A DNA stretch of 64,000 nt from Clostridiales bacterium (GCA_015056415.1 SVGJ01000008.1:18024-82023), one strand, 5' to 3'. Counted from the stretch's first letter, positions 48,683-58,293 are shown. The notes: generated by a model not told the origin, from the sequence alone. Numbers and translations are program-made.

Positions 48683-48710
48683 TTGAAATCTGCCGCGTAT
48701 CTGCTATAAT
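48683..48710 (+). promoter_or_regulatory. Promoter of the GH43 gene
   Basis: TTGAAA, 16-base spacer, TATAAT. The preceding bases GGCGCATTG resemble the GCGCGATTG element of the GH51 and lacZ promoters. Confidence 0.8.
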
Positions 48711-48741
48711 AGAAAAAAAACAACGCAACGGAGGTCGTTCC

Positions 48742-50277
48742 ATGGCTGAGCTTGTCAATCCCCTGCTTCCCGGCTTTTATCCGGATCCCTCCATCTGCCG
48801 CGTGGAGGATGATTTCTATATGGTCACCTCCACCTTCAGCTACTTTCCCGGCGTACCCGTGTTCCACAGCCGCGACCTGCGCTACTGGGAGCAGATCGGC
48901 CACGTGCTGGACCGGCCGGAACAGCTGCCGCTGGACTGGCAATATATCTCCGGCGGCGTCTACGCCCCCACCATCCGCTGGCACGATGGGCTGTTCTATA
49001 TGATCACCACCAACGTCAGCCACGGCGGGAACTTCTTCTGCACGGCGAAGGATCCCGCTGGCCCCTGGTCCGATCCCAGCTATGTAAAGGGCGCCCCGGG
49101 CATCGATCCCACCCTCTTCTGGGATGACGACGGCGAGTGCTACATGATGGGCACCACCGACTGGCAGGAGCAGAAGCCAGGTGTGTGGATCGGCAAAATC
49201 GACCTGGAAAACAGCTGCATCGTTGGCGAGCGCCAGTTGGTGTGGACGGGCGCGCTGGTGAACGCCTGGGCCCCCGAGGCACCCCATGTGTACAAGAAGG
49301 ACGGCTGGTACTACCTGATGATCGCCGAGGGCGGCACCGAGCACTACCATGCCGTGACCATTGCCCGCAGCCGGAACATCCTCGGCCCCTACGAGGGCTA
49401 CCGCGGCAACCCCATCCTGACCCACCGCCATCTGGGCGAGGATTATCCCATCTGCAACGTGGGCCATGCCGACCTGGTACAGCTCAGGGACGGCAACTGG
49501 TACATGGTGGCGCTGGCCTCCCGCATCTATGGCGGCTACCACAAAAACCTGGGCCGCGAGACCTTCATCGCCCCGGTGGACTGGACCGGCGAATGGCCTG
49601 TAGTCAGCCCGGGCACCGGCCGTGTGGAATGGTCTTATCCCGCTCCCAACCTGCCCGACTCACCCGTGCCGGAGCAGGATCACAACCGCTTCGACGCCCT
49701 CGTGTGGAACACGCTGGGCACGCCCAATGACAAAGACCTGCGCATCGACGGCAATACGCTTCGCCTGCGCTGTCAGGCCAAAAAGCCCCTGCCCGAGGAC
49801 GAGCCGGATCACCGCCGGCCCAACGGTATGCTGGGCTTTTACGGCCGCCGCCAGCAGCACATGAGCTTCTCCGCCGCCGTAAACGCCACCCTCCCCGATG
49901 TGGAAAACGCCGCCTGCGGTCTCATGGTGCTGCAGAACAATTTTGCCCAGCTGCGCATCGAGCTTTCGCGCACCGCGTCCGGCGTCTCCCTGCGCGCGGT
50001 GAAGGCCTGGCATGATGATGCCGGCAACCACACCGAGCTGCTGGGCGAAACCACCCACACCGGCCTTTCCGCCCGGCTGGGGATCACCGCCGAAGGCCAA
50101 CGGTACCGCCTGCTTTGCGATGGCAAAACCATCGGCGAGGCGCTGGGCGGCTTCCTGGGCAGCGAAAGCTGCGGCGGCTTCGTAGGCGCCTATGTGGGCC
50201 CCTTCGCCACCGGCAACGGCACCGACATGGCACAGGAAGCCACATTCACAAACTTCCATTACCAAGCAAATGATTGA
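48742..50277 (+). CDS. GH43 beta-xylosidase/alpha-L-arabinofuranosidase
   Basis: A 511-residue cytoplasmic glycosidase. The five-bladed propeller occupies residues 1-310 with the general-base Asp in FYPDPSICRVEDDFYM, the pKa-modulating Asp in APGIDPTLFWDDDG and the acid Glu in WAPEAPHVYKKDG. The C-terminal 190 residues form a concanavalin-like sandwich, as in xylosidase subfamilies of GH43. No signal peptide, so substrates are imported xylo- or arabino-oligosaccharides. CGGAGG precedes the ATG. It forms a single-gene unit with its own promoter and terminator. Confidence 0.93.
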   Translation: MAELVNPLLPGFYPDPSICRVEDDFYMVTSTFSYFPGVPVFHSRDLRYWEQIGHVLDRPEQLPLDWQYISGGVYAPTIRWHDGLFYMITTNVSHGGNFFCTAKDPAGPWSDPSYVKGAPGIDPTLFWDDDGECYMMGTTDWQEQKPGVWIGKIDLENSCIVGERQLVWTGALVNAWAPEAPHVYKKDGWYYLMIAEGGTEHYHAVTIARSRNILGPYEGYRGNPILTHRHLGEDYPICNVGHADLVQLRDGNWYMVALASRIYGGYHKNLGRETFIAPVDWTGEWPVVSPGTGRVEWSYPAPNLPDSPVPEQDHNRFDALVWNTLGTPNDKDLRIDGNTLRLRCQAKKPLPEDEPDHRRPNGMLGFYGRRQQHMSFSAAVNATLPDVENAACGLMVLQNNFAQLRIELSRTASGVSLRAVKAWHDDAGNHTELLGETTHTGLSARLGITAEGQRYRLLCDGKTIGEALGGFLGSESCGGFVGAYVGPFATGNGTDMAQEATFTNFHYQAND

Positions 50278-50283
50278 ACAACC

Positions 50284-50318
50284 GGGGAGCGCTCCCAACG
50301 GAAGCGCTCCCCTTTTTT
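50284..50318 (+). terminator. Terminator of the GH43 gene
   Basis: GGGGAGCGCT pairs with AGCGCTCCCC around a 9-base loop, then TTTTTT. Confidence 0.95.
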
Positions 50319-50466
50319 GTATGCATTGCCGAAGCCAGCGGACGAACGCAGCAATCCAAGCTTCCGGGAAGGGAGCGCCTTGATCAATGATCCGCTTCTT
50401 ACTTCTTGATACTCATTGAATGTCTGATTACTTTTCTATTTTTTGCTGCATGTGGAATAAACTGTA

Positions 50467-50495
50467 TTGAAAATCTGCTGCCGGCAAGCTATAAT
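50467..50495 (+). promoter_or_regulatory. Promoter of the second surface protein gene
   Basis: TTGAAA, 17-base spacer, TATAAT. It gives a long leader of about 125 bases. Nothing else is recognisable in 50319-50628, which is less GC-rich than its surroundings. Confidence 0.8.
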
Positions 50496-50628
50496 AATTG
50501 GTAATTCCGAACCATTTGTATGTCGCCTCAGCGCTTCGAACCATCCGCCTCATAATCAAGCGAATCCCGTAACGATTGCACTTGGTCATCTTGCCTGATT
50601 ATTTAGTCCATCGGAGGAGAAACAGATC

Positions 50629-53600
50629 ATGCACCGCACCAATAAAATCCTGTTCGTTATCTTCCTATTTGCCATCATGCTGAGCTTCACCAGCATTGCA
50701 AATGCCGCATCGGGAACGGTTGTTTATAACAACGTCACCATGGCAGATGCGCTGTATGTGGATGCCGGCAAGACGCTTACCATGCAGCTGCAAGGCGAAA
50801 ATAAATTCAACAGGGGTATCTATGTTCCAAAGGGATCAACGCTGATCATTGAAGGCGATGGCAGCATGGTCGCTCAGGGCGTTGGTTTCTGGGGTATAGG
50901 CATTGGTGCGGAAAATTGCGGAACGATCATCGTCAATGGAGGCAATATCACCTCCACCGGCGGAACATATGGCTATGCCTTTGGCGGCGACAACTTTGAA
51001 AAGATCATTGTCAACGGCGGCACCATCGTCGCCAACGGTTCCAACAGAAGCGTCACCTTCGGCGGTGAAAATTCAAGCGGTGGCTATATTGAGATCAACG
51101 GCGGCAGTATCACGGTAAAATCCGCGAATTCTGATGGTATCTATTGTGGCAACAATGGTACAATCGTTATCAACGGCGGAACTGTCAATGTAAGTGGCTC
51201 CTTCCCGGTTGCGGGTATCGGCGGCGGTGCAAACAGCCAGACGATCATCAACGACGGCTACGTTACATCTCAAGGATCCGCCAACGAGGGCGCTGCCATC
51301 GGCGGTGGCAGCGGCTCCTCCGTTACGATCAACAACGGAACCGTGATCGCCCAGTGCGCAACAGTCATGGGCAGCGGCGGCGCGGCTATCGGCGGCGGAC
51401 AAAACCATACCGTCACCATCAACGGCGGCACGGTTTCCACGCGGGCGGGCTATTTCGGCGCTTCTATTGGCGGCAATGCTGGAGTCGCCGGTGGAACGAT
51501 CAATATCAACGGTGGTGAAATTACCGTTGTCGGCAGCGCAAACGACGGCGCCGCCATCGGCGGTGGACAAAATGCTGACGGCGGCAAAGTTACCATAACG
51601 GGCGGAACGCTTACGGCGAAATGGGAAACACGATACGGAACCTATTATCCCGCTTTGATTGGCAAGGGATATGGCGGTAGTTCTGATGGTACGCTGACCA
51701 TCTCACCGAAAGCCTTCACTCGTCTCTCGGTGAAAACCGGATCAAACTCATCAAACGTCACTGAGATTGCCGACTCGCCCTTTATTAACAGTACATCTGA
51801 AGAGACCAAGTATGAACTTGCTCCCTCTGTGATCAACAGCGCCACCTATCTCACGATCAGCCCGGCTGATATCTATGTTCCCAGAGTAGTCGCGTATGCC
51901 GAGGCAGGAAAAGTCGCAATTCTTGACGGTGAGGAACTCAGCATCCTGCTGCAGCTGCTGGTCAATGACGTTCTCAGCACGCCTCAGGAGGGTTATTCTG
52001 TCTCTATTTCCGATCCCGCAGTGCTGAAGTTATCGAAAACGCAGAAGAACGAGGATAACTATATTTTCACGTTTACCGGTCTTCAACAAGGAACGACAGG
52101 TATCACTTTTACTGAAAATGCAACCGGTGAATCCATTGAACTGATTTATGAAGTGATCGATTCCTGCAATTATTATACATGCGAACATTTTTTGAGAACA
52201 AAAGGCTTTAACGGCTTTGAAATTGTTGGTGAAAAACTATATATTACTGGGTTTCAATGTTCAGTTGATGAGGACAACAATCATCACGTCTCTTTCTATG
52301 CATTTAATCGTTCGCATTCGTATGGCCTTGTTGGTGTTCGTGACAAAGATGGGAATTTATCCCAAGCTGAACCAATAAAACCCTGGGCTTCCTATGGCTC
52401 GGGTTTGGAAGTGATATATAATGGAATCATCTATGTAAAAATTCTGTTTAATGACGATCCATGGTGGCAGAAGTATTCTGAGATGACCAGAATACAACTA
52501 ACAATACCCGAAGACTCTGAAATGATCATTTCCCTTGACGGTATAGATGGCCAAGTTGGCCCATACATAACCATGTATACCTGGGTAGACTATATACTTC
52601 GATTCGCTTTTGATTTTGTGGATGCAGCCACTTTTGATCCCTATGTCACAGAACTTGTTGTTAAGGACATCATCAAAAGTATTGGAGTTTCCCACCTGAA
52701 AGATTTTTCAAATGCTATTTCCAAAATTGTGATAAACGACGTAAATCAAGATACAATAACCGATGTATATCCATCGCTATGTACTATATTTGATGAAATT
52801 GCTAAAGAAATGCATATGGAAAGCATGGATGATTATCTTGTGCAGGCACTTCCTAAACATGGCATTGGAGTTCTCGAGACTGCACTTACCATCTGGATCC
52901 CTGTCTTAAAACTTCCACTTATGTTACCAAATCTTATGGAAGCAAAGGCTCAGAGCGACGATTATCGTTGTTTACTGCTATCACCCAATCTGGAGATTGA
53001 TGTAAGAGAACACACTCGTTTCAAAGATGCACTTATCGACCACTCTGTCATTGTCAGCCAAGACGAATACTTCGGTATTGAAACAGTTCTGGACGCGTAT
53101 CTTGTTATCGAAAGCGAGGAATTGTTGCAATTCCCCTCGTCGCTCACTGCCGACATGCTGACACACTGCATCTACAGCATCACGCTCCGCGAAAACGGAA
53201 AAGAGATCCAGCCCTCGGGTGAACTGACCATCAGGATTCCTATTCCCAAGGATGCAAATGGCGAATATTGCGTCGTCTATCGGCTGGAGGAAGACAATAC
53301 CCGTACTAATATGAATGCGACAGTCGATGGTGAATACATGGTCTTTACCACATCCCATCTGAGTTACTATATGATCGGCGAACCGCTGAACAAATATCGT
53401 GTATCCATCGATCAGGAGATTGAAAACGGCACGGTAACAGCTGATGCTGAAACGACCATTGCCGGCAAAAAGATTTTTGTTACTGCCGAAGCCGCTGCCG
53501 GACACTATCTGGATCGCATCGTTGTTACTGATGAAAATGGCACACTGGTTTCGACCATGCAGCAGAATGGCCAAACTACGTTTGAAATGCCTGCCAGTAA

Positions 53601-54468
53601 TGTAACGATAAGTGCGCAGTTCACACCCTATAGCTATACTGTCCTGTGGCAAAATGAGGATGGAACTGAACTGGAGAAGGATCAGAACGTGGCCTACGGC
53701 TCAACGCCCACCTACGATGGTGCAGAGCCCTCCAAGCCAGCAGATGCACAGTACTCCTATTCCTTCAAGGGATGGAGCCCTGCTGTTTCTGCTGTGACGG
53801 GTGATGTAACCTATACCGCAACCTTCTCCAACAACACCAATGTATATACTGTTTCCTATGATGCGAATGGCGGCACAGGTGAGATGGCAGTTGTCCGCAT
53901 TCCTTCCGGCTTGTATACACTGCCTCCCTGCGACTTTACTGCCCCCGCCGGACATCAGTTTATGGCATGGAACATAGATGGAAGCGAATATGCAGAAGGA
54001 AGCACTATCAATGTGACAACAGATCTGACAGTTCTTGCTGTATGGGAAAGCATTCCCGTTTTGAGCAAAGAGCCCGTGATCACCTGGCCTACGACCCCGC
54101 AAACTGTATCCATTTGTGAGGGGCAACAAGGTACCATGACGATTACAGCTATCGATGCCAACCGCTATCAGTGGTATGTCAATCGCTATGACGGAATGGG
54201 ATATGTGCTGATCGAGGGGGCGACCGACCCCGAATATACCACCAGCGCCGTAGATCTGAACAACGACGGGTTTACCTATTACTGCGTTGTAAGCAACGCA
54301 AACGGTGAAACCGAAAGTCCGGTGTTCATGCTTGAAGTGGTGGAAAAGAACGATATCCCCCAGACGGGTGATAACTCCAGCAATGTCCTATGGTTCGCAA
54401 CAATGCTTATTAGCATCGTCAGTCTAACGGTCATGGTTCTTGTCAGACACAAGAGTAAAGCAATCTGA
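50629..54468 (+). CDS. Beta-helix surface protein with IPQTG sorting signal
   Basis: A 1,279-residue wall-anchored protein. Signal peptide at residues 1-27 (ILFVIFLFAIMLSFTSIANA). Residues 35-345 are a right-handed beta-helix made of short repeats with INGG or VNGG and IGGG turns (about one per 20 residues). Residues 500-840 form a region I do not recognise, encoded by clearly more AT-rich DNA. Residues 920-1145 contain InlB-like/Flg_new repeats (VSYDANGGTGEM, FKGWSPAVS) and then an Ig-like domain. The C-terminus is IPQTGD, a hydrophobic helix and RHKSKAI. CGGAGGAG precedes the ATG. Likely a polysaccharide- or host-binding adhesin. Confidence 0.88.
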   Translation: MHRTNKILFVIFLFAIMLSFTSIANAASGTVVYNNVTMADALYVDAGKTLTMQLQGENKFNRGIYVPKGSTLIIEGDGSMVAQGVGFWGIGIGAENCGTIIVNGGNITSTGGTYGYAFGGDNFEKIIVNGGTIVANGSNRSVTFGGENSSGGYIEINGGSITVKSANSDGIYCGNNGTIVINGGTVNVSGSFPVAGIGGGANSQTIINDGYVTSQGSANEGAAIGGGSGSSVTINNGTVIAQCATVMGSGGAAIGGGQNHTVTINGGTVSTRAGYFGASIGGNAGVAGGTININGGEITVVGSANDGAAIGGGQNADGGKVTITGGTLTAKWETRYGTYYPALIGKGYGGSSDGTLTISPKAFTRLSVKTGSNSSNVTEIADSPFINSTSEETKYELAPSVINSATYLTISPADIYVPRVVAYAEAGKVAILDGEELSILLQLLVNDVLSTPQEGYSVSISDPAVLKLSKTQKNEDNYIFTFTGLQQGTTGITFTENATGESIELIYEVIDSCNYYTCEHFLRTKGFNGFEIVGEKLYITGFQCSVDEDNNHHVSFYAFNRSHSYGLVGVRDKDGNLSQAEPIKPWASYGSGLEVIYNGIIYVKILFNDDPWWQKYSEMTRIQLTIPEDSEMIISLDGIDGQVGPYITMYTWVDYILRFAFDFVDAATFDPYVTELVVKDIIKSIGVSHLKDFSNAISKIVINDVNQDTITDVYPSLCTIFDEIAKEMHMESMDDYLVQALPKHGIGVLETALTIWIPVLKLPLMLPNLMEAKAQSDDYRCLLLSPNLEIDVREHTRFKDALIDHSVIVSQDEYFGIETVLDAYLVIESEELLQFPSSLTADMLTHCIYSITLRENGKEIQPSGELTIRIPIPKDANGEYCVVYRLEEDNTRTNMNATVDGEYMVFTTSHLSYYMIGEPLNKYRVSIDQEIENGTVTADAETTIAGKKIFVTAEAAAGHYLDRIVVTDENGTLVSTMQQNGQTTFEMPASNVTISAQFTPYSYTVLWQNEDGTELEKDQNVAYGSTPTYDGAEPSKPADAQYSYSFKGWSPAVSAVTGDVTYTATFSNNTNVYTVSYDANGGTGEMAVVRIPSGLYTLPPCDFTAPAGHQFMAWNIDGSEYAEGSTINVTTDLTVLAVWESIPVLSKEPVITWPTTPQTVSICEGQQGTMTITAIDANRYQWYVNRYDGMGYVLIEGATDPEYTTSAVDLNNDGFTYYCVVSNANGETESPVFMLEVVEKNDIPQTGDNSSNVLWFATMLISIVSLTVMVLVRHKSKAI

Positions 54469-54480
54469 TAATGCAAAAAG

Positions 54481-54530
54481 ACACGCAATGAAGCAACTGA
54501 AACCTGGCTTCATTGCGTGTTCTTCTTTTT
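54481..54530 (+). terminator. Terminator of the beta-helix surface protein gene
   Basis: ACACGCAATGAAGC pairs perfectly with GCTTCATTGCGTGT around a 12-base loop, then TCTTCTTTTT. Confidence 0.9.
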
Positions 54531-54603
54531 GCGTTCAACTTCTGCCGTATAGCCTCGCGAACCAACTGATGAATTTGAAGAAGCTATCCACCTGCCGGGT
54601 TGT

Positions 54604-54650
54604 CAGGGCAGCGCCCTTAGGCGGATGTCCAGGGGGCAGCGTCCCCTTTA
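54604..54650 (-). repeat. Dispersed palindromic repeat, diverged copy
   Basis: On the minus strand it reads AGGGGACGCTGCCCCCTGGA and then a CATCCGCCTAAGGGC-CGCTGCCCT pattern. It is built like the 54-base units at 60724: palindrome around CTGCC, TGGAC, CCGC, then AAGGGC and CTGCCCT. It starts at the stop codon of the wall-binding protein gene. Confidence 0.65.
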
Positions 54651-57296
54651 GCGGATCATGTCCTGGGTTTTGGTCCAGCCGGCGTCGATGGCGTTCTGGT
54701 GGCTGGTGGCATAGGGACCGATGGACGCCACCTGGGCCGCCGTGCGCGGGAAGTGGATGCACAGGTGACCATCGAAGTTGTTATCCGTGCGGTGCTGGGG
54801 ATCGTGGGGCATGGAGTGGGTGGACGCCATGTAGATGCTGCCATCTCCAAAGACGACCCACACTGCCTTTGGCGTCCAGGTATTGCCGCCGAAGGCCTTC
54901 TCCAGCTTGGCGGTATCCGCCGCGGTGAGGGGCTCGGCATCGGCATGGGCGCCGAGGGAGAACATATGCACCTGCCAGCTGATGCCGCTGGAGAAATCAT
55001 ATACCGTGGCGTAGGGGTACTTCTTCGCCTGGGCCTTGATGCTGGTGTACCAGTTGAGATACTGCACCCTGGAGGCCGAGTACTGCGTGGACACGCTGGC
55101 CGAGGGCGTGGTGACCGTGGTGCCGGAGCCGGTGCTGCTGCCGCTGCCGCCGGCGGAAATGGCATTGGCGCTGTTCAGAGCAGCCAGGGTCTTGGCGCCG
55201 GCGATGCCATCAGCGTCCAGCTTATTGCTCTTCTGGAAGGAGACCAGCGCGCGATAGGTCTGCACGCCGAAGTCGCCGTCCGCATTGCCGGAAAGATAGC
55301 CCAGCTTGATCAGCCGCTCCTGCATTTCCTTCACGGCGCTGTTGGCGTCACCCTTGCGAAGGGTAGTGGTGGCAGGGGCCGGGGTGGCGGTAGCCTGAGC
55401 CTGGGCGGTGGTGGCGGAATAGAGCTTGCTCAGCGTGGCCGCGCCCGCCACACCATCGCGGGAGAGACCGTTGGCCTTCTGGAATGCGTACACGGCCTCA
55501 AAGGTCTGGCGGCCATAGTTGCCGTCCGCCTTGCCGGAGAGGTAGCCCAGTTCGATGAGGCGCTCCTGCATCTCCTTCACTTCATTGCTCACGTCGCCCT
55601 TGCGCAGGGTGGTGAAGGAATCCACCGTGCCGCCGGCAATGGCGCCGGTGCTGGTCAGGGCGGTGACACTGTAGAGCTTCACCTGCGTATTATAGCCTGC
55701 CACGCCATCGGCGGTGAGGCCGTTCTTCTTCTGGAAAACCTTGATGGCCGCCACGTCATCGGCCTTGCACTTGCCGTCCACGTTGGCATTGTAGTAGCCC
55801 AGCTCGGTCAGGCGGGTCTGCAAGCGGGACACCGCGTCGCCGGTAACGCCCAGCTTCACGGTGACCACATTATCCCTGGTGATGGGCGCGTAGGTAGTGG
55901 TGGGAGCGGCGGTTGTCTGCGCCGTGGGCGCGGGCGTGGCCAACTGGTCAGCCGCCAGCGCGCCGGTGCTGAAGAGCACCTTGCAGGTGGCGGTACCTGC
56001 CTCGCCATCGGCAGTCAGGCCGTTACGGCTCTGGAAGGTCTTCAGGGCCGTCACGCTGATGACGCCGAACTCGCCATCCACCTTGCCGGTCAGGTAGCCC
56101 AGGTCCTTCAGGCGCTGCTGCACCAGCTTAGCGTCCGCGCCGGAAGAGCCCTTGCGCACCGTCTTTTCAGGCACCTGGAAGGTAGGCGCGGGGGTGGGGG
56201 TAGCGGTGGGAGCGGGCGTGGCGGTGGCCGTGGCGGAAACAGCGCTGCCGCTGAGCAGCATGGTCTGGGTCTGGGAGCCGCAGACGCCGTCAGCCTTCAG
56301 GTCGTTCTTCTTCTGGAAGGCTTTCACGGCCGCCTGGGTTGCCTTGTCATAGGTACCGGAGATCTCGCCGGCATAGTACCCCAGCTCCTGCAGGCGGGTC
56401 TGCACGGTCTCGACCAACTCGCCCTTGTTGTTCAGGCGGATGATCACGCCGGACACAGGCGCGAGCGTCTTGATGGTGGTCTTGGTACCCTTGGCGTTCT
56501 TGGGCTTGCCGCTGTACAGGAAGGCCTGCAGGTTGGCGTCCACCACGCCGGTATCCGGATATTCGTTCTTCTGCTGGAAGGCGATCACTGCCTTCTCCGT
56601 ACCGGCGCCGAACACGCCGTCAGCCTTGCCGGAAAGGAAGTCCAGCTCGATCAGGGCCTCCTGCAGGGCGGTCACGTGGCTGCCGGTGGAGCCCTTCTGC
56701 AGCACCACATAGCTGGAGGCGTTCTCCTGAGGGGAGAGGGTCTCCACAGGCTTTGGGGTGGCAGTGGCCTTCACGATCTTCTTCAGGTTGATGTAATCCT
56801 TCTGGCAATAGCCCTCTTCGCCCTTGTATTCCACCTTGGCGAATTTGCCGGAAACGCTCTTCACCGTGATGGTAGCGCCCTCGGGAATGGACGCCAGCTT
56901 CTGGCTGTAAACAGAGGCCTTGGCCCGCAGGTTCACCTGGTCGCTGGTGGTGGTCTCATAGGGGTAGCCCGTGGCGGTGGGCTCGGCCGTGGGGGCGGGC
57001 GTGGTGATGGCGTCCGCATCGGTGACCACATACTTTTTGATGACGTAGCCGGTGCGGCCGTTATAGGTGACCTTATAATAATTGCCCTGCCGGCCCTCCA
57101 CAGTCAGGCTGCTCCCCTCCGGGATACTGGCAAGGATCGCCGAGGTGGACGAGGCATTGCGCCGCAGGTTCACCTGATCGTTGGTCACAGTGGAAAAGGG
57201 ATAGCTCTGCGCAGCCAGCGCGGCAGAGCACACCGCTGCCAGCAGCAGCGCCAGCGCCACCATCGTGATTCCCTTGACCCGTACGCTCTTCCGCAT
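54648..57296 (-). CDS. Secreted wall-binding protein: two SH3b, six PG-binding repeats, YkuD-like tail
   Basis: An 882-residue exported protein with signal peptide (ITMVALALLLAAVCSAALAA). Two SH3b domains (residues 33-90 and 110-170; NDQVNLRRNASSTSAIL, SDQVNLRAKASVYSQKL) precede six peptidoglycan-binding-1 repeats (typical LQERLIELGYLSGKADG-like and FQKKNGLTADGVAG patterns) joined by Thr/Pro/Ala linkers. The last 150 residues form a separate domain with HADAEPLT, STHSMPHD and DGHLCIHF. The latter resembles the [ST]HGC[IV]R active site of YkuD L,D-transpeptidases but with changed residues. CGGAGG precedes the ATG. It may crosslink or modify peptidoglycan, or be a variant of unknown activity. 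Confidence 0.85.
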   Translation of the reverse strand: MRKSVRVKGITMVALALLLAAVCSAALAAQSYPFSTVTNDQVNLRRNASSTSAILASIPEGSSLTVEGRQGNYYKVTYNGRTGYVIKKYVVTDADAITTPAPTAEPTATGYPYETTTSDQVNLRAKASVYSQKLASIPEGATITVKSVSGKFAKVEYKGEEGYCQKDYINLKKIVKATATPKPVETLSPQENASSYVVLQKGSTGSHVTALQEALIELDFLSGKADGVFGAGTEKAVIAFQQKNEYPDTGVVDANLQAFLYSGKPKNAKGTKTTIKTLAPVSGVIIRLNNKGELVETVQTRLQELGYYAGEISGTYDKATQAAVKAFQKKNDLKADGVCGSQTQTMLLSGSAVSATATATPAPTATPTPAPTFQVPEKTVRKGSSGADAKLVQQRLKDLGYLTGKVDGEFGVISVTALKTFQSRNGLTADGEAGTATCKVLFSTGALAADQLATPAPTAQTTAAPTTTYAPITRDNVVTVKLGVTGDAVSRLQTRLTELGYYNANVDGKCKADDVAAIKVFQKKNGLTADGVAGYNTQVKLYSVTALTSTGAIAGGTVDSFTTLRKGDVSNEVKEMQERLIELGYLSGKADGNYGRQTFEAVYAFQKANGLSRDGVAGAATLSKLYSATTAQAQATATPAPATTTLRKGDANSAVKEMQERLIKLGYLSGNADGDFGVQTYRALVSFQKSNKLDADGIAGAKTLAALNSANAISAGGSGSSTGSGTTVTTPSASVSTQYSASRVQYLNWYTSIKAQAKKYPYATVYDFSSGISWQVHMFSLGAHADAEPLTAADTAKLEKAFGGNTWTPKAVWVVFGDGSIYMASTHSMPHDPQHRTDNNFDGHLCIHFPRTAAQVASIGPYATSHQNAIDAGWTKTQDMIR

Positions 57297-57475
57297 CAGA
57301 AATTCCTCCGATATCGATCATGCAAGATGGACTTGCGTCCATGAACAGATTTTGTATAGGTTACCATGTTTTATTGTAAGGCGGGCGAGGCGAAATGTCA
57401 ACAGGAATTTTCATATTTTTGTAACACATTTTATATTATCGTCAAATTTCTTGTCAAATCGGATGCGGCTCCGTA

Positions 57476-57504
57476 TTGACGCAGCCCGCAGGATATGCTA
57501 TAAC
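57476..57504 (+). promoter_or_regulatory. Promoter of pnuC
   Basis: TTGACG, 17-base spacer, TATAAC. The transcription start would be near 57511, giving a leader of about 100 bases. The sequence between 57297 and 57475 is AT-rich with no gene visible. Confidence 0.75.
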
Positions 57505-57510
57505 CAAAGC

Positions 57511-57612
57511 AGCTGCCACCGGGTAGCAAAGATGCTGAGGCATTCGTTTGCGCGTCGTTAGGTCTTAGGAGACGCGCAAAGGGGTGCCGTTTTTTATCGC
57601 GGGGGATGACTG
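57511..57612 (+). promoter_or_regulatory. Structured pnuC leader, candidate riboswitch or attenuator
   Basis: Two elements are visible. At the 5' end GCTGCC (57512-57517) can pair with GGTAGC (57522-57527). Next comes an intrinsic terminator: GGCA, then TTTGCGCGTC pairing with GACGCGCAAA, then TGCC, followed by TTTTTT (57539-57595). It lies in front of pnuC with no gene before it, so it must be controlled by read-through. Known pnuC leaders include NAD+-II riboswitches, but I cannot match this sequence to that consensus. Confidence 0.6.
57539..57595 (+). terminator. Intrinsic terminator within the pnuC leader
   Basis: Perfect 10-base stem (57547-57556 with 57571-57580) extended by GGCA/TGCC across an internal loop, then GTTTTTT. 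It is 17 bases before the start codon. Confidence 0.8.
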
Positions 57613-58293
57613 ATGCTGAACGAATTCCGTGACCTGACCCCAGGCGAGCGCCGGCTGTGGCTGTTCTCCATGGCGGTGATCGTCGCTTCCTTCGCGCTTT
57701 CCGGCGCCGGGGACTGGCTTTCCGCCATCGCCTCCCTGATCGACGTCACGGCGCTGATCTTCGTGGCCAAGGGCTATGTGCTGGGCCAGGTGCTGACGGT
57801 GGTGTTCGCCGCCTTCTACGGGGTGATCTCTTTTTTCTTCCGCTATTACGGGGAAATGATCACCTATATGTGCATGACGGCCCCCATCGCGGTGATGGCC
57901 GTGGTCTCCTGGCTGCGCCACCCCTACAAGGGTAGCCGCGAGGTGACCGTGCAGGATGTGAACAGACGACAGGTCGTCACCCTGACGCTGTGGGCCGTGG
58001 TGACGACGGCTGCTTTCTACTTCATTCTCAGGGCGCTGGGCACGGCGAATCTGGTGGTCAGCACCATATCCGTCGCCACGAGCTTTGTCGCCTCCTACCT
58101 GACGTTTCTGCGCAGCCCCTATTACGCCCTGGCCTATGCCGCCAACGATGTAGTGCTCATCATCCTGTGGGTGCTGGCGGCTATAACGGAGCTTTCCTGC
58201 CTGCCCATGGTGCTGTGCTTTGTGATGTTCCTGATCAACGACCTGTACGGCTTCATCAACTGGCAGCGGATGCGGGCCCGTCAGCGGGCATAA
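57613..58293 (+). CDS. pnuC: PnuC-type nicotinamide riboside transporter
   Basis: Membrane protein of 226 residues with seven hydrophobic segments, the normal PnuC size. Family features include ASLIDVTALIFVAKGYVLGQ near the N-terminus, the aromatic motif FYGVISFFFRYYGEM, and the C-terminal CFVMFLINDLYGFINWQRM, where the family's NDxxGxxxW pattern is conserved. It facilitates uptake of nicotinamide riboside or a related vitamin precursor for NAD synthesis. Preceded by a terminator-containing leader and followed by a bidirectional terminator. Confidence 0.93.
   Translation: MLNEFRDLTPGERRLWLFSMAVIVASFALSGAGDWLSAIASLIDVTALIFVAKGYVLGQVLTVVFAAFYGVISFFFRYYGEMITYMCMTAPIAVMAVVSWLRHPYKGSREVTVQDVNRRQVVTLTLWAVVTTAAFYFILRALGTANLVVSTISVATSFVASYLTFLRSPYYALAYAANDVVLIILWVLAAITELSCLPMVLCFVMFLINDLYGFINWQRMRARQRA

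Noticed and set aside
57511..57612. Known NAD+-II or preQ1 riboswitch upstream of pnuC
   Set aside because: I could not align the leader with either consensus as I remember them; kept only as an unclassified leader.
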